From Enterobacter asburiae (lineage in GTDB: Bacteria; Pseudomonadota; Gammaproteobacteria; Enterobacterales; Enterobacteriaceae), in the NCBI RefSeq assembly GCF_008080435.1, contig NZ_VRKN01000014.1, positions 1-64,000 on the forward strand: a stretch of DNA of 64,000 bases, in the 5' to 3' direction. The notes beneath the pieces are model-generated. The model saw only the letters and a program-made list of their open reading frames with translations, ran no database searches and had not been told where the DNA came from. Below are positions 1 to 13,385 of the stretch, piece by piece; positions within the stretch are counted from its first letter, which is position 1; each line of letters begins with the position of its first letter. The position numbers and the translations under genes were made by a program.

Positions 1-13
1 AGCCGTATGTTCC

Positions 14-50
14 CCCTCACCCCAGCCCTCTCCCTCAAGGGAGAGGGGGT
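14..50. repeat. Intergenic palindromic repeat, copy 1 (CCCTCACCCC family)
   Basis: The unit has a CCCTCACCCCAGCCCTCTCCC arm followed by a GGGAGAGGG arm, so CCCTCTCCC and GGGAGAGGG pair into a hairpin. The same unit recurs near 15.4, 35.9, 37.9, 43.0 and 55.8 kb, always between genes. It lies downstream of yhgN. The function is unknown; a role as a terminator or mRNA 3'-end stabiliser is inferred from position only. Confidence 0.7.
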
Positions 51-78
51 TGTCCGTGCAGGCATTATTTTGTGGGGG

Positions 79-106
79 ACCCTCAGCCCTGTTGGAGAGG
101 GAGAAA
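79..106. repeat. Degenerate copy of the CCCTCACCCC-family repeat
   Basis: ACCCTCAGCCCTG followed by GGAGAGGGAGAAA resembles a shortened and decayed copy of the unit at 14-50. The two are in the same orientation about 30 bases apart, and this copy abuts the yhgN stop codon. Confidence 0.45.
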
Positions 107-107
107 G

Positions 108-701
108 TCATCCTTTCATCCACGCCCTGATCCCGTCCAGGAACATCTGCGTCGCCATCATTACCAGAATCAGCCCCATCAGACGTTCCAGCGCATTCAC
201 CCCTTTCTCACCCAGCAGGCGCAGGAACAGGGACGACTGCAGCAGGATAATAAACGTCCCGCCCCAGGCAATCAGCAGGGCAATCACCAGATGGCTCATC
301 TGGTTCGGATACTGATGCGACAGCAGCATCAGCGTGGCCAGAATCGTTGGCCCGGCGACGAGGGGGATCGCCAGTGGCACAATAAACGGTTCTTCACCCG
401 CAGGCAGGCCGCTGCTGCTGCCTTCCGCGCTCGGGAAAATCATCTTAATGGCAATCAGGAACAGAATAATCCCGCCGGAAATCGACACGGTTTCGGCGCG
501 CAGGTTCAGGAACGCGAGAATTTTTTCACCCGCAAACAGGAAGATAAACATCACCAGCAGGGCGATGAGCAGCTCACGGATCATGATCGCCCGGCGGCGC
601 TTCGGCTCGGTGTGCTTCAGCACCGACATGAAGATCGGCAGGTTGCCCAGTGGATCCATTATCAGAATCAATAAAACCGCTGCGGAAATGATTTCACTCA
701 T
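108..701 (-). CDS. yhgN: MarC-family inner membrane protein YhgN
   Basis: A 197-residue, strongly hydrophobic protein with about six membrane segments, matching E. coli YhgN in length and along its whole sequence as I remember it (N-terminal MSEII, conserved MDPLGNLPIF near residues 15-24). It belongs to the MarC/UPF0056 family of integral inner-membrane proteins. The family's function is not settled; earlier links to multiple antibiotic resistance were not confirmed. It is transcribed divergently from asd, as in K-12. The start codon is at 701, and the stop is followed by two hairpin repeats that could end the transcript. Confidence 0.92.
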   Translation of the reverse strand: MSEIISAAVLLILIMDPLGNLPIFMSVLKHTEPKRRRAIMIRELLIALLVMFIFLFAGEKILAFLNLRAETVSISGGIILFLIAIKMIFPSAEGSSSGLPAGEEPFIVPLAIPLVAGPTILATLMLLSHQYPNQMSHLVIALLIAWGGTFIILLQSSLFLRLLGEKGVNALERLMGLILVMMATQMFLDGIRAWMKG

Positions 702-878
702 GTAAATTATCCCTGAAATTCTCTATGGTTATTATGATAATTAGCTGTATTTCTGATTGCCGGGCAATCATCGATTAATTTCGCTTGCGACTTTGGCAGC
801 ATTTTGTAATGTGAAGCATATCCCAGTTCAATACTGGCTTGCACAAACAGCACACACCCTCAGCAGGAAAAAAATGCT

Positions 879-1982
879 ATGAAAAACGTTGGTTTTATCG
901 GCTGGCGCGGTATGGTCGGCTCTGTACTCATGCAACGCATGGTTGAAGAGCGCGATTTCGACGCTATCCGCCCGGTCTTCTTCTCCACTTCCCAGCTTGG
1001 CCAGGCTGCTCCGTCCTTTGGTGGTACCACAGGCACGTTGCAGGATGCTTACGATCTGGAAGCGCTGAAGGCACTCGACATTATTGTGACGTGCCAGGGC
1101 GGCGATTATACCAACGAAATCTATCCAAAGCTGCGTGAAAGCGGCTGGCAGGGCTACTGGATTGACGCGGCCTCTTCGCTGCGTATGAAAGACGATGCCA
1201 TCATCATTCTCGACCCGGTGAACCAGGGCGTCATCACCGACGGCCTGAACAACGGCGTGAAAACCTTTGTTGGCGGCAACTGCACCGTCAGCCTGATGTT
1301 GATGTCCCTCGGCGGCCTGTTCGCGCAGGATCTGGTGGAGTGGGTCTCCGTGGCGACCTACCAGGCCGCGTCCGGCGGCGGTGCGCGTCATATGCGCGAG
1401 CTGCTGACCCAGATGGGCCAGCTGCACCACAGCGTGGCGACCGAGCTGGCAAACCCGGCGTCCGCTATTCTTGATATCGAGCGTAAGGTTACTCAGCTGA
1501 CCCGCAGCGGCGAGCTGCCGGTGGATAACTTCGGCGTACCGCTGGCCGGTGGCCTGATCCCGTGGATCGACAAACAGCTGGATAACGGCCAGACCCGCGA
1601 AGAGTGGAAGGGCCAGGCCGAGACCAACAAAATCCTCGCGACTGCGAACACCATTCCGGTTGACGGTCTGTGCGTGCGTATCGGCGCGCTGCGCTGCCAC
1701 AGCCAGGCCTTCACCATTAAACTGAAAAAAGATGTGTCTATTCCGACCGTGGAAGAGCTGCTGGCCGCGCACAACCCGTGGGCGAAAGTGGTACCAAACG
1801 ATCGCGATATCACCATGCGTGAGCTGACCCCTGCTGCCGTTACCGGCACGCTGACCACGCCGGTTGGCCGTCTGCGCAAACTGAACATGGGGCCGGAGTA
1901 TCTCTCTGCGTTCACCGTCGGTGACCAGCTCCTGTGGGGCGCCGCCGAGCCGTTGCGCCGCATGCTGCGCCAGCTGGCGTAA
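879..1982 (+). CDS. asd: Aspartate-semialdehyde dehydrogenase
   Basis: A 367-residue enzyme that reduces L-aspartyl-4-phosphate to aspartate semialdehyde with NADPH in the cytosol. This is the branch point to lysine, diaminopimelate, methionine and threonine. The nucleotide-binding [11 protein letters not shown] lies at residues 5-15, and the nucleophile Cys135 sits in GGNCTVSLM. The length equals the E. coli enzyme. The gene stands alone between the divergent yhgN and the downstream glycogen operon, and a strong intrinsic terminator follows 17 bases after the stop. The lysine repression known for E. coli asd cannot be read from this sequence. Confidence 0.98.
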   Translation: MKNVGFIGWRGMVGSVLMQRMVEERDFDAIRPVFFSTSQLGQAAPSFGGTTGTLQDAYDLEALKALDIIVTCQGGDYTNEIYPKLRESGWQGYWIDAASSLRMKDDAIIILDPVNQGVITDGLNNGVKTFVGGNCTVSLMLMSLGGLFAQDLVEWVSVATYQAASGGGARHMRELLTQMGQLHHSVATELANPASAILDIERKVTQLTRSGELPVDNFGVPLAGGLIPWIDKQLDNGQTREEWKGQAETNKILATANTIPVDGLCVRIGALRCHSQAFTIKLKKDVSIPTVEELLAAHNPWAKVVPNDRDITMRELTPAAVTGTLTTPVGRLRKLNMGPEYLSAFTVGDQLLWGAAEPLRRMLRQLA

Positions 1983-1999
1983 TAATTTGTTAAATACCG

Positions 2000-2024
2000 G
2001 GGGTGATTTTCACCCCTTTTTTTT
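2000..2024 (+). terminator. Intrinsic terminator after asd
   Basis: A GGGGTG/CACCCC stem with an ATTTT loop is followed directly by eight T. It lies between asd and glgB and should separate asd from the glycogen operon. Confidence 0.9.
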
Positions 2025-2181
2025 GCGTACTACATGGAGTAACACGCGTATGTCTTATTTTTTATCAGGAGTCATCTAGAGCGTTGGCTATGCTTTAAGG
2101 AAGAGTCATTTCTTACCTGAGGTTCGAACGGAGCAGAATGGATGCACATTTTTGTGCTGTCCCGTTCAGGTCACATTAAAA

Positions 2182-2210
2182 GTCGTCCCGGAGCGCTTAA
2201 AAAGGACGAC
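2182..2210 (+). promoter_or_regulatory. Inverted repeat in the glgB leader
   Basis: GTCGTCC and GGACGAC form a perfect 7-bp stem around a 15-base loop. It ends 21 bases before the glgB start codon and is followed by ATAAAAAA. It could be an RNA stem in the leader or a protein-binding palindrome. I know of no described element with this sequence. Confidence 0.45.
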
Positions 2211-2231
2211 ATAAAAAACAGGATGAATACC

Positions 2232-4418
2232 ATGTCCGATCGTGTGGATAGAGACGTGATTAATGCGCTTATTGCGGGTCATTTTGCTGACCCCTTTTCT
2301 GTGCTTGGGATGCATCATACTGAGGATGGCCTTGAAGTTCGGGCACTGTTACCGGATGCCACAGAAGTCTGGGTGATTGAACCCAAAACCGGCCGCAAGG
2401 TCGGTAATCTTGAATGCCTCGATTCCCGTGGCTTCTTCTCGGGCGTGATGCCCCGTCGTAAAAACCCTTTTCGCTATCAGCTCGCCGTTCTCTGGCACGG
2501 TCAGCAAAACCTGATTGACGATCCTTACAGCTTTGGCCCTCTGCTTAAAGAGATGGATGCCTGGCTGCTCTCCGAAGGAACGCATCTTCGCCCTTATGAA
2601 ACGCTGGGTGCCCATGCCGATACCATGGACGGCATTACCGGCACGCGGTTCTCCGTGTGGGCGCCTAACGCCCAGCGTGTCTCCGTTGTCGGCCAGTTCA
2701 ACTACTGGGACGGTCGCCGCCACCCGATGCGCCTGCGCCGGGAAACCGGTATCTGGGAGCTGTTTATCCCCGGGGCACATCACGGGCAGCTTTATAAATT
2801 TGAGATGATCGACGCCCACGGCAAGCTGCGCATTAAAGCCGACCCGTATGCCTTCGAAGCACAGATGCGCCCGGATACCGCGTCGCTGATTTGCGGCCTG
2901 CCGGAGAAGGTCGTTCAGACGGAGGAGCGTAAACAGGCCAACCGCTTTGATGCGCCGATCTCCGTCTATGAAGTACACCTTGGCTCCTGGCGTCGCCACA
3001 CCGATAACAACTTCTGGCTGAGTTACCGGGAGCTTGCCGACCAGCTGGTGCCGTATGCCAAATGGATGGGCTTTACTCACCTTGAGCTGCTGCCGGTTAA
3101 CGAGCACCCGTTCGACGGCAGCTGGGGCTATCAGCCCACCGGGCTGTATGCGCCAACGCGCCGCTTCGGCACGCGCGATGACTTCCGCTATTTCATTGAT
3201 GCCGCGCACGCCGCCGGGCTGAACGTCATCCTCGACTGGGTGCCGGGCCATTTCCCGTCGGATGATTTTGCGCTGGCAGAGTTTGACGGCACGAAGCTGT
3301 ACGAGCACAGCGATCCGCGCGAAGGCTATCACCAGGACTGGAATACGCTGATCTACAACTACGGTCGCCGTGAAGTCGCAAACTACCTGGTCGGGAATGC
3401 CCTGTACTGGATCGAGCGGTTTGGTATTGATGCCCTGCGCGTCGATGCGGTGGCGTCGATGATCTACCGCGACTACAGCCGTAAAGAGGGCGAGTGGATC
3501 CCGAACGAGTTTGGCGGCCGTGAAAACCTGGAAGCGATTGAATTTCTGCGCAATACCAACCGCATTATCGGCGAGCAGGTGGACGGTGCCGTGACCATGG
3601 CGGAAGAGTCGACCGACTTTGCGGGCGTCTCCCGTCCGCCGTCATTAGGCGGCCTGGGGTTCTGGTATAAGTGGAACCTGGGCTGGATGCACGACACGCT
3701 CGACTACATGAAGCTGGATCCGGTTCACCGTCAGTACCATCACGATAAGCTGACGTTCGGGATGCTCTACAACTACACCGAAAACTTCATGCTGCCGCTG
3801 TCGCACGATGAAGTGGTGCACGGCAAAAAATCCATTCTCGACCGCATGCCGGGCGACGCGTGGCAGAAGTTTGCCAACCTGCGTGCCTACTACGGCTGGA
3901 TGTTTGCCTTCCCGGGCAAAAAACTGCTGTTTATGGGCAATGAGTTCGCCCAGGGGCGCGAGTGGAACCACGACGCCAGCCTCGACTGGCATCTGCTGGA
4001 AGGCGGCGACAACTGGCACCACGGGGTGCAGCGTCTGGTGCGCGACCTGAACCTGACCTACCGCCATCACAAAGCGCTGCACGAGCTCGACTTCGATCCG
4101 TACGGCTTTGAATGGCTGGTGGTGGACGACCATGAACGCTCGGTGTTTGTCTTTGTGCGTCGTGACAAAGCGGGTAACGAGATCATCGTCGCCAGCAACT
4201 TCACGCCGGTGCCGCGCGAACACTACCGCTTCGGCATTAACCAGCCGGGCAAATGGCGCGAGATTCTGAATACCGACTCGATGCACTACCACGGCAGCAA
4301 CGCCGGTAACGGCGGGCTGGTACAGAGCGATGCCATCGAAAGCCACGGGCGACCAAACTCCCTGAGCCTGACGCTACCGCCGCTTGGCACTATCTGGCTG
4401 ATGCGGGAGGGTGAATGA
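2232..4418 (+). CDS. glgB: 1,4-alpha-glucan branching enzyme
   Basis: A 728-residue GH13 enzyme that cuts alpha-1,4 glucan chains and re-attaches them by alpha-1,6 bonds during glycogen synthesis. N-terminal CBM48-type modules (to about residue 210) precede the catalytic barrel. The barrel shows [11 protein letters not shown] (catalytic Asp), MAEEST (catalytic Glu) and LSHDEVVHG (third acid). The frame is open upstream to 2142, but the start at 2232 gives MSDRVDRD, equals the E. coli length and has AGGA eight bases ahead. It is first in the glgBXCAP operon and overlaps glgX by ATGA. Confidence 0.97.
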   Translation: MSDRVDRDVINALIAGHFADPFSVLGMHHTEDGLEVRALLPDATEVWVIEPKTGRKVGNLECLDSRGFFSGVMPRRKNPFRYQLAVLWHGQQNLIDDPYSFGPLLKEMDAWLLSEGTHLRPYETLGAHADTMDGITGTRFSVWAPNAQRVSVVGQFNYWDGRRHPMRLRRETGIWELFIPGAHHGQLYKFEMIDAHGKLRIKADPYAFEAQMRPDTASLICGLPEKVVQTEERKQANRFDAPISVYEVHLGSWRRHTDNNFWLSYRELADQLVPYAKWMGFTHLELLPVNEHPFDGSWGYQPTGLYAPTRRFGTRDDFRYFIDAAHAAGLNVILDWVPGHFPSDDFALAEFDGTKLYEHSDPREGYHQDWNTLIYNYGRREVANYLVGNALYWIERFGIDALRVDAVASMIYRDYSRKEGEWIPNEFGGRENLEAIEFLRNTNRIIGEQVDGAVTMAEESTDFAGVSRPPSLGGLGFWYKWNLGWMHDTLDYMKLDPVHRQYHHDKLTFGMLYNYTENFMLPLSHDEVVHGKKSILDRMPGDAWQKFANLRAYYGWMFAFPGKKLLFMGNEFAQGREWNHDASLDWHLLEGGDNWHHGVQRLVRDLNLTYRHHKALHELDFDPYGFEWLVVDDHERSVFVFVRRDKAGNEIIVASNFTPVPREHYRFGINQPGKWREILNTDSMHYHGSNAGNGGLVQSDAIESHGRPNSLSLTLPPLGTIWLMREGE

Positions 4419-6388
4419 CGCAGCTTACGGCAGGTAAACCCGAACCGCTCGGCGCGCGTTTTGACGGAAAGGGTGTCAATTTCACCCTCTTTTCCGCTCA
4501 CGCTGAGCGGGTAGAACTGTGCGTGTTTGATGGGGAAGGTAACGAGCACCGTTACGATTTACCTGAGCGCACGGGGGATACCTGGCACGGCTACCTGGCC
4601 GGAGGACGGCCAGGCATGCATTATGGCTTTCGCGTACATGGTCCATGGGAACCGGCGCAGGGGCACTGGTTTAACCCGGCGAAGCTGTTGATTGACCCGT
4701 GCGCGCACCGCGTGGACGGTGAATTTAAAGACGACCCGCTCTTCCACGTGGGCTACGGCGAGCCAGACCACCGCGACAGCGCGCCCGTCGCGCTAAAAAG
4801 CGTGGTGGTGAACGATCTTTATGACTGGGAAGACGATGCCCCACCGAAGACACCGTGGGGCAATACCGTCATTTATGAAGCCCACGTCAAAGGGCTGACG
4901 TACCTGCACCCGTCGATCCCCAAAGAGATGCGCGGCACCTATAAGGCGCTCGGGCATCCCACCATGATCGCCTACCTGAAACACCTCGGCATCACCGCCC
5001 TGGAACTGTTACCCATCGCCCATTTTGCCAGCGAGCCGCGCCTGCAGCGGCTGGGGCTAAGCAACTACTGGGGCTACAACCCGCTGGCGATGTTCGCGCT
5101 TGAACCACGCTATGCCGCCCATCCGGAAAAGGCGCGGGACGAGTTTCGCGATGCGGTGAAGGCGCTCCATACGGCGGGCATTGAGGTCATTCTGGACATC
5201 GTGCTGAACCACAGTGCAGAAAGCGATCTCGACGGTCCGACGCTCTCCATGCGCGGAATTGATAACCGTAGCTATTATTGGATCAGGCAGGATGGCGATT
5301 ATGAGAACTGGACCGGCTGCGGTAACACGCTCAACCTCAGCCATCCGGCGGTTACGCATTTTGCTTATGAATGCCTGAAATACTGGGTGGAGACGTTCCA
5401 CGTCGACGGTTTTCGTTTTGACCTGGCGCCCGTGATGGGGCGCACGCCGGCGTTCAGCCAGCAGGCGCCGCTGTTTGAGGCGATAAAAAACTGTCCGGTG
5501 CTCTCGCAGGTGAAGCTCATTGCCGAGCCGTGGGACATCGGTGAAGGCGGTTATCAGGTCGGGAATTTCCCGCCGCTGTTTGCCGAGTGGAACGATCACT
5601 ACCGCGATGCCGCGCGCCGCTTCTGGCTGGAACGGAATCTGTCGCTGGGAGAGTTCGCCGGACGCTTTGCCGCTTCAAGCGATCTCTTTAAGCGCGACGG
5701 CAAACGCCCGTCGGCCACCGTCAATCTGTTGACGGCACACGACGGTTTTACGCTCAGGGACTGCGTTTGTTTCAATCAGAAACACAATGAGGCAAACGGC
5801 GAAGAGAATCGCGATGGTACTAACAATAACCATAGCTTTAATCATGGTATAGAAGGGTTAGGCGGAAGCCTTGATGTTATCGAGCGGCGACGCGCCAGCG
5901 TTCATGCGCTACTGACAACGCTTTTATTGTCGCAGGGCACGCCGATGCTGCTGGCAGGCGATGAACACGGCCACAGCCAGCACGGTAACAACAATGCGTA
6001 TTGCCAGGACAACACGTTAACCTGGCTCGACTGGGGTGAAGCCAACAGCGGGCTGATTCATTTTACCGCTGCGCTGATCCATCTTCGCCAGCAGATCCCC
6101 GCGCTGACCGCCGACCGCTGGTGGGAAGAGGGTGACGGCAACGTTCGCTGGTTGAATCAAGACGCGCAACCGTTAAGCGCGCAAGAGTGGCAACACGGCG
6201 TACCACGCCTGCAAATCCTGCTCTCGGATAAATGGCTGGTCACGCTGAACGCGACGGATGACGTCGCAGAGATTGTTTTACCTGAAGGGGAATGGCGAGC
6301 TGTTCCCCCCTTTGCCGGAGCGGATAATCCGGTAGTAATGGCTGTCTGGCACGGGCCTGCGCACGGAGTGTGCGTATTCCAAAGATGA
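4415..6388 (+). CDS. glgX: Glycogen debranching enzyme (limit-dextrin alpha-1,6-glucohydrolase)
   Basis: A 657-residue GH13 debranching enzyme, the same length as E. coli GlgX. It hydrolyses the short alpha-1,6 branches left after phosphorylase has trimmed glycogen. An N-terminal CBM48-like region is followed by the barrel with [10 protein letters not shown] (nucleophile Asp, about residue 336), LIAEPWD (acid Glu, about 371) and TAHDGFT (third Asp). Its start overlaps the glgB stop by four bases, so translational coupling is likely. Its last codons also carry the first CsrA-type hairpin of the glgC leader. Confidence 0.97.
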   Translation: MTQLTAGKPEPLGARFDGKGVNFTLFSAHAERVELCVFDGEGNEHRYDLPERTGDTWHGYLAGGRPGMHYGFRVHGPWEPAQGHWFNPAKLLIDPCAHRVDGEFKDDPLFHVGYGEPDHRDSAPVALKSVVVNDLYDWEDDAPPKTPWGNTVIYEAHVKGLTYLHPSIPKEMRGTYKALGHPTMIAYLKHLGITALELLPIAHFASEPRLQRLGLSNYWGYNPLAMFALEPRYAAHPEKARDEFRDAVKALHTAGIEVILDIVLNHSAESDLDGPTLSMRGIDNRSYYWIRQDGDYENWTGCGNTLNLSHPAVTHFAYECLKYWVETFHVDGFRFDLAPVMGRTPAFSQQAPLFEAIKNCPVLSQVKLIAEPWDIGEGGYQVGNFPPLFAEWNDHYRDAARRFWLERNLSLGEFAGRFAASSDLFKRDGKRPSATVNLLTAHDGFTLRDCVCFNQKHNEANGEENRDGTNNNHSFNHGIEGLGGSLDVIERRRASVHALLTTLLLSQGTPMLLAGDEHGHSQHGNNNAYCQDNTLTWLDWGEANSGLIHFTAALIHLRQQIPALTADRWWEEGDGNVRWLNQDAQPLSAQEWQHGVPRLQILLSDKWLVTLNATDDVAEIVLPEGEWRAVPPFAGADNPVVMAVWHGPAHGVCVFQR

Positions 6389-6405
6389 TAAAAAAGGAGT
6401 TAGTC
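6360..6405 (+). promoter_or_regulatory. CsrA-type binding region in the glgC leader
   Basis: A CGCAC/GTGCG stem (6360-6374) presents GGAGT in its loop. A second GGA lies in AAAAAGGAG (6391-6399), which is the glgC ribosome binding site. A GGA in a hairpin loop plus a GGA over the Shine-Dalgarno is the arrangement by which CsrA represses E. coli glgCAP. The match to that system is my inference from sequence. Confidence 0.6.
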
Positions 6406-7701
6406 ATGGTTAGATTAGAGAAGAACGATCCCTTAATGTTGGCACGCCAGCTACCCTTAAAAACGGTTGCCCTGATACTTGCGGGTGGGCGTGGTACCCG
6501 TCTGAAAGATTTGACCATCAAGCGCGCCAAACCGGCTGTCCACTTTGGTGGTAAGTTCCGCATCATCGACTTTGCGCTCTCCAACTGCCTGAACTCGGGC
6601 ATTCGCCGTATTGGCGTCATTACGCAGTATCAGTCGCACACGCTGGTTCAGCATATCCAGCGCGGCTGGTCATTCTTCAGCGAAGAGATGAACGAGTTTG
6701 TCGATCTCCTTCCTGCTCAGCAACGCGTCCACGGCGAGAACTGGTACCGCGGGACGGCGGATGCGGTGACGCAGAACCTCGATATCATTCGTCGCTACAG
6801 CGCGGAATATATCGTGATCCTCGCCGGGGACCACATCTACAAGCAAGATTACTCCCACATGCTCATCGACCACGTCGAAAAAGGGGCGCGCTGCACCGTG
6901 GCGTGTCTGCCCGTGCCCGTTGCTGAAGCGACAGCGTTTGGCGTGATGCACGTGGATGCCGACGACAAAATTATCGAGTTTGTTGAAAAACCGGCGAACC
7001 CGCCAACTATGCCGGGAGATGACACCAAATCGCTTGCCAGCATGGGGATCTACATCTTTGATGCAGAATATCTTTATGAGCTGCTGGAAGAAGACGACAA
7101 GGACGAAAACTCCAGCCACGACTTCGGTAAAGACATCATTCCGAAAATCACGAAAGCTGGCATGGCGTATGCACATCCTTTCCCGCTGTCCTGCGTGCAG
7201 TCCGACCCGAATGCGGAACCCTACTGGCGCGATGTGGGAACGCTGGAAGCGTACTGGAAAGCGAACCTCGACCTGGCGTCAGTCACGCCTGAGCTGGATA
7301 TGTACGACCAGAACTGGCCGATTCGTACCCATATGGAATCGCTGCCGCCGGCCAAATTTGTTCAGGATCGCTCCGGCAGCCACGGTATGACGCTGAACTC
7401 GCTGGTGTCCGGCGGGTGCATTATTTCAGGCTCGGTAGTGGTGCAGTCGGTGCTGTTCCCCCGCGTGCGGATAAATTCATTCTGTAATATCGATTCGGCA
7501 GTCTTACTGCCTGATGTCTGGGTAGGTCGCTCGTGTCGTCTGCGTCGCTGCGTGATCGATCGTGCCTGCGTCATTCCTGAAGGGATGGTGATTGGTGAAA
7601 ACGCGGAAGAAGACGCGCGTCGTTTCTATCGTTCGGAAGAGGGGATCGTGTTAGTCACACGGGAAATGTTGCGGAAGCTGCAGATCAAACAGGAGCGATG
7701 A
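6406..7701 (+). CDS. glgC: Glucose-1-phosphate adenylyltransferase (ADP-glucose pyrophosphorylase)
   Basis: A 431-residue enzyme that makes ADP-glucose from glucose-1-phosphate and ATP, the committed step of glycogen synthesis. The nucleotidyltransferase signature [12 protein letters not shown] is at residues 22-33, and the C-terminal half carries the left-handed beta-helix. The frame is open from 6370 with a GTG, but the ATG at 6406 has AAAAAGGAG six bases ahead and gives the exact E. coli length. The 17-base gap to glgX and the overlap with glgA show operon membership. In E. coli it is activated by fructose-1,6-bisphosphate and inhibited by AMP. Confidence 0.97.
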   Translation: MVRLEKNDPLMLARQLPLKTVALILAGGRGTRLKDLTIKRAKPAVHFGGKFRIIDFALSNCLNSGIRRIGVITQYQSHTLVQHIQRGWSFFSEEMNEFVDLLPAQQRVHGENWYRGTADAVTQNLDIIRRYSAEYIVILAGDHIYKQDYSHMLIDHVEKGARCTVACLPVPVAEATAFGVMHVDADDKIIEFVEKPANPPTMPGDDTKSLASMGIYIFDAEYLYELLEEDDKDENSSHDFGKDIIPKITKAGMAYAHPFPLSCVQSDPNAEPYWRDVGTLEAYWKANLDLASVTPELDMYDQNWPIRTHMESLPPAKFVQDRSGSHGMTLNSLVSGGCIISGSVVVQSVLFPRVRINSFCNIDSAVLLPDVWVGRSCRLRRCVIDRACVIPEGMVIGENAEEDARRFYRSEEGIVLVTREMLRKLQIKQER

Positions 7702-9134
7702 TGCAGGTTTTACACGTATGTTCTGAGATGTTCCCGTTGTTAAAAACGGGCGGTCTGGCAGATGTTCTGGGGGCATTACCGGCAGCGCAAATCGCCGGAG
7801 GGGTGGATACCCGAGTCCTGCTGCCCGCCTTTCCGGATATCCGGCGTGGTATTCCCGATGCAAAAGTGGTGACCCGCCGTGAGACCTTCGCCGGACGCAT
7901 CACCCTGCTGTTTGGACATTACAATGGCGTAGGGATTTACCTGATCGACGCGCCGCACTTATACGATCGACCGGGCAGCCCGTATCACGATACGAACCTG
8001 TTTGCCTACACCGACAACGTGCTGCGCTTTGCGCTACTCGGTTGGGTCGGTGCAGAAATGGCGGTAGGGCTGGATCCGTTCTGGCGCCCGGACGTGGTGC
8101 ACGCGCACGACTGGCACGCCGGGCTTGCCCCGGCGTATCTCGCGGCGCGCGGTCACCCGGCGAAATCGGTCTTTACCGTGCATAACCTGGCGTATCAGGG
8201 GATGTACTATGCCCATCACATGAGTGAAATCGATCTGCCATTATCGTTCTATAACATGCACGGACTGGAATTTAACGGGCAGATCTCGTTCCTGAAAGCC
8301 GGGCTCTATTACGCCGATCATATTACCGCCGTGAGCCCAACCTACGCGCGTGAGATCACCCAGCCGGAGTTTGGCTACGGCATGGAAGGGTTGTTGCAGC
8401 AGCGCCATCGCGAAGGCCGCCTGTCGGGCATTCTGAACGGCGTGGATGAAAAGATCTGGAGCCCGGAAACCGATCTCCTGCTGGCAGCACGCTATGGTCG
8501 TGATTCTGTGGAAGACAAAGCGGAAAACAAACGCCAGCTGCAGATTGCGATGGGCCTGAAGGTTAACGACAAGGTGCCGCTGTTCGCGGTAGTGAGCCGC
8601 CTGACCAGTCAGAAAGGGCTGGATCTGGTACTTGAGGCGCTGCCCGGTTTACTGGAGCAGGGCGGACAGCTGGCGCTGCTCGGCGCGGGTGACCCGGTGC
8701 TGCAGGAAGGTTTCCTTGCCGCCGCGGCGGAACATCCGGGGCAGGTGGGCGTGCAGATTGGTTACCACGAGGCATTTTCGCACCGCATTATGGGCGGCGC
8801 GGACGTCATCCTGGTGCCAAGCCGTTTCGAACCCTGCGGCCTGACGCAGCTTTACGGCCTGAAATACGGCACGCTGCCGCTGGTACGCCGCACGGGCGGA
8901 CTGGCGGATACCATATCCGATAGCTCTCTGGAAAACCTGGCGGACGGTATCGCCAGCGGGTTTGTCTTTGAGGACAGTAATGCCTGGTCGCTGCTTCGGG
9001 CGATTCGGCGTGCTTTCGTCTTGTGGTCCCGTCCATCACTCTGGCGTTACGTACAGCGCCAGGCGATGTCCATGGACTTTAGCTGGCATGTCGCGGCGCA
9101 GTCATACCGCGATCTCTATCAACGCTTGATGTAA
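7701..9134 (+). CDS. glgA: Glycogen synthase (ADP-glucose)
   Basis: A 477-residue GT5 glucosyltransferase that extends alpha-1,4 glucan from ADP-glucose. The N-terminal KTGG motif that binds ADP-glucose is at residues 15-18, and the C-terminal [11 protein letters not shown] holds the conserved glutamate. Two ATG codons lie in tandem at 7698 and 7701. The second gives the E. coli N-terminus MQVLHVC and the better five-base spacing from AGGAG. Either start overlaps the glgC stop, so translation is probably coupled. Confidence 0.97.
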   Translation: MQVLHVCSEMFPLLKTGGLADVLGALPAAQIAGGVDTRVLLPAFPDIRRGIPDAKVVTRRETFAGRITLLFGHYNGVGIYLIDAPHLYDRPGSPYHDTNLFAYTDNVLRFALLGWVGAEMAVGLDPFWRPDVVHAHDWHAGLAPAYLAARGHPAKSVFTVHNLAYQGMYYAHHMSEIDLPLSFYNMHGLEFNGQISFLKAGLYYADHITAVSPTYAREITQPEFGYGMEGLLQQRHREGRLSGILNGVDEKIWSPETDLLLAARYGRDSVEDKAENKRQLQIAMGLKVNDKVPLFAVVSRLTSQKGLDLVLEALPGLLEQGGQLALLGAGDPVLQEGFLAAAAEHPGQVGVQIGYHEAFSHRIMGGADVILVPSRFEPCGLTQLYGLKYGTLPLVRRTGGLADTISDSSLENLADGIASGFVFEDSNAWSLLRAIRRAFVLWSRPSLWRYVQRQAMSMDFSWHVAAQSYRDLYQRLM

Positions 9135-11600
<2,466 letters not shown>

Positions 11601-11607
11601 AAACAAA

Positions 11608-11677
11608 GCCGGGTGGCGGCTTCGCCTTACCCGGCCTACTCGATCCCGTAGGCCCGGTAAGCGCAGCGCCACCGGGC
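11608..11677. repeat. REP pair (BIME) between glgP and glpD
   Basis: Two REP units in opposite orientation: GCCGGGTGGCGGCTTCGCC... ending GGCCTAC at 11608-11639, and GTAGGCCCGGTAAGCGC... ending CCACCGGGC at 11648-11677. They sit between two converging genes, and ATTTTTTCT follows the second unit. Such elements can bind DNA gyrase, IHF or Pol I, or protect mRNA 3' ends. Confidence 0.85.
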
Positions 11678-11688
11678 ATTTTTTCTAA

Positions 11689-13197
11689 TTACGACGCGAG
11701 TGACAATTCACGCTTTCCCGCATTTTGCAGCAACCACTGCGCCACGCGAGACTGCTGCTCGGCGTTGAGCCACATCCCTTCTTTGGTACGACGCCAGATA
11801 GCATCATCCAGACGACGCACCCACTCGTGCTCAACCAGGTAGCGCAGCTCGGCTTCATATAGCTCGTGGCCGAAATGTTCGCCCAGATCCGCAATGTCCT
11901 TCGCATCGCCCAGGAACAGCTCGGTATTGCTGCCGTAGGTGCGGGCATAGTGGCGCGCCATCCCTTCGGTGATGAACGGGAAACGACGGCGCAGCTTCGC
12001 GGCGTAATCATCGCGGTTATCGCCGATATCACCACCGGGCAGTACCGCGCCTTTGGTCCATGCCGGGCCAATGCCTTTATAGTACGGCGCCAGTTTTTCC
12101 AGCGCGTGCTCGGCCAGCTTGCGGTAGGTGGTCAGCTTGCCGCCAAACACGGAAAGCAGCGGTGCCTGACCGTCAACGTCGTGAATATCGAGCGTATAGT
12201 CGCGGGTAATGGCCTGCGGTGAGTCAGACTCGTCATCGCACAGCGGACGCACGCCGGAGTAGGTCCAGACCACGTCATCGCGTGACAGCTGTTTCCTGAA
12301 GTGCGCGTTATACACTTTGAGCAGGTAGTTCACTTCGCTTTCGTCGATCTCGACGTTCTTCGGATCGCCTTTGTACTCCACGTCGGTGGTACCGATGATC
12401 GAGAATTCGTCCATCCACGGGATCACAAACACGATGCGCTTGTCTTCGTTCTGCAGAATGTAGGCCTGCTTCTGCGTATGCACGCGCGGTACCACAATGT
12501 GGCTGCCCTTGATCAGGCGAATGCCGTACGGCGAAGGCAGATGCATGCCGTCGTCGAAGAACTGCTTCACCCACGGGCCGGTAGCGTTCACCAGGCCGCG
12601 CGCTTTCCAGCTGAATTTCTCGCCGGTATCGATGTCTTCCGCTTCCACAATCCACAGGCCGTTTTCACGACGGGCAGCGGTCGCGCGGGTACGGGTTTTC
12701 ACCTCGCCGCCTTTCTTCTCGACCATCTGGGCATTCGCCAGCACCAGGCGCGCATCGTCCACCCAGCAGTCGGAATATTCGAAACCGCGCACGATTTCAG
12801 GCTTAAGGACCGATTCTGAGCCAAAACGCAAACCTTTCGAACCCGGGAGGCTGGTGCGTTTACCCAGATGATCGTACATAAACAGACCAATTCGGATCAT
12901 CCACGCCGGACGCAGATGCGGGCGATGGGGCAGGCGGAAGCGCATCGGAATAGCCAGATGCGGTGCCATTTGCAGCAGCACTTCACGTTCGGCCAGTGCT
13001 TCACTGACCAGGCGGAATTCGTAGTGTTCCAGGTAGCGCAGGCCACCGTGAATCAGTTTTGAGCTGGCGGACGACGTCGCGCAGGCGAGATCGTTAGCTT
13101 CCAGCATCAGTACGGATAAACCGCGTCCTGCGGCATCGACCGCAATACCGGCACCGTTGATGCCACCGCCTATCACAATCAGATCTTTGGTTTCCAT
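11689..13197 (-). CDS. glpD: Aerobic glycerol-3-phosphate dehydrogenase
   Basis: A 501-residue, membrane-associated FAD enzyme that oxidises sn-glycerol-3-phosphate to dihydroxyacetone phosphate and feeds electrons to ubiquinone. The FAD-binding DLIVIGGGINGAG is at residues 5-17. The frame is open to a GTG at 13212, but the ATG at 13197 gives METKDL and the E. coli length. It is divergent from glpEGR, and a GlpR operator lies 33 bases upstream of the start. Confidence 0.97.
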   Translation of the reverse strand: METKDLIVIGGGINGAGIAVDAAGRGLSVLMLEANDLACATSSASSKLIHGGLRYLEHYEFRLVSEALAEREVLLQMAPHLAIPMRFRLPHRPHLRPAWMIRIGLFMYDHLGKRTSLPGSKGLRFGSESVLKPEIVRGFEYSDCWVDDARLVLANAQMVEKKGGEVKTRTRATAARRENGLWIVEAEDIDTGEKFSWKARGLVNATGPWVKQFFDDGMHLPSPYGIRLIKGSHIVVPRVHTQKQAYILQNEDKRIVFVIPWMDEFSIIGTTDVEYKGDPKNVEIDESEVNYLLKVYNAHFRKQLSRDDVVWTYSGVRPLCDDESDSPQAITRDYTLDIHDVDGQAPLLSVFGGKLTTYRKLAEHALEKLAPYYKGIGPAWTKGAVLPGGDIGDNRDDYAAKLRRRFPFITEGMARHYARTYGSNTELFLGDAKDIADLGEHFGHELYEAELRYLVEHEWVRRLDDAIWRRTKEGMWLNAEQQSRVAQWLLQNAGKRELSLAS

Positions 13198-13229
13198 AAC
13201 ACCCTCACGCACTTTCGTTAAAGCTCAGA

Positions 13230-13249
13230 AATGTTCGATATCGCTCATA
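13230..13249 (-). promoter_or_regulatory. GlpR operator in the glpD-glpE control region
   Basis: AATGTTCGATATCGCTCATA matches the published GlpR consensus (roughly WATKTTCGWTAWCGAACATW) at most positions, with a perfect left half and a weaker right half. It sits 33-52 bases before the glpD start. GlpR itself is encoded by the third gene of the divergent operon. Confidence 0.7.
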
Positions 13250-13385
13250 ATAGCAAAGGAACGCGCTTTTGGTAACATCAAAAAAACAATTTAGAGTGAT
13301 ATGGATAACATAATGGCGTTTACCCGCCGCCAGGACGTACACTACGGGGTAAAATCGTGTCGTTGACCACTGTAAAGAGAACACC

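Noticed and set aside
72-705. Two plus-strand open frames of 200 and 123 codons opposite yhgN
   Set aside because: Their products are Arg- or Gln-rich without motifs. The minus strand encodes a clear MarC-family membrane protein.
702-878. Possible lysine riboswitch ahead of asd
   Set aside because: Only 177 bases separate yhgN and asd, and I cannot see the conserved lysine-aptamer core. In enterobacteria that element is associated with lysC.
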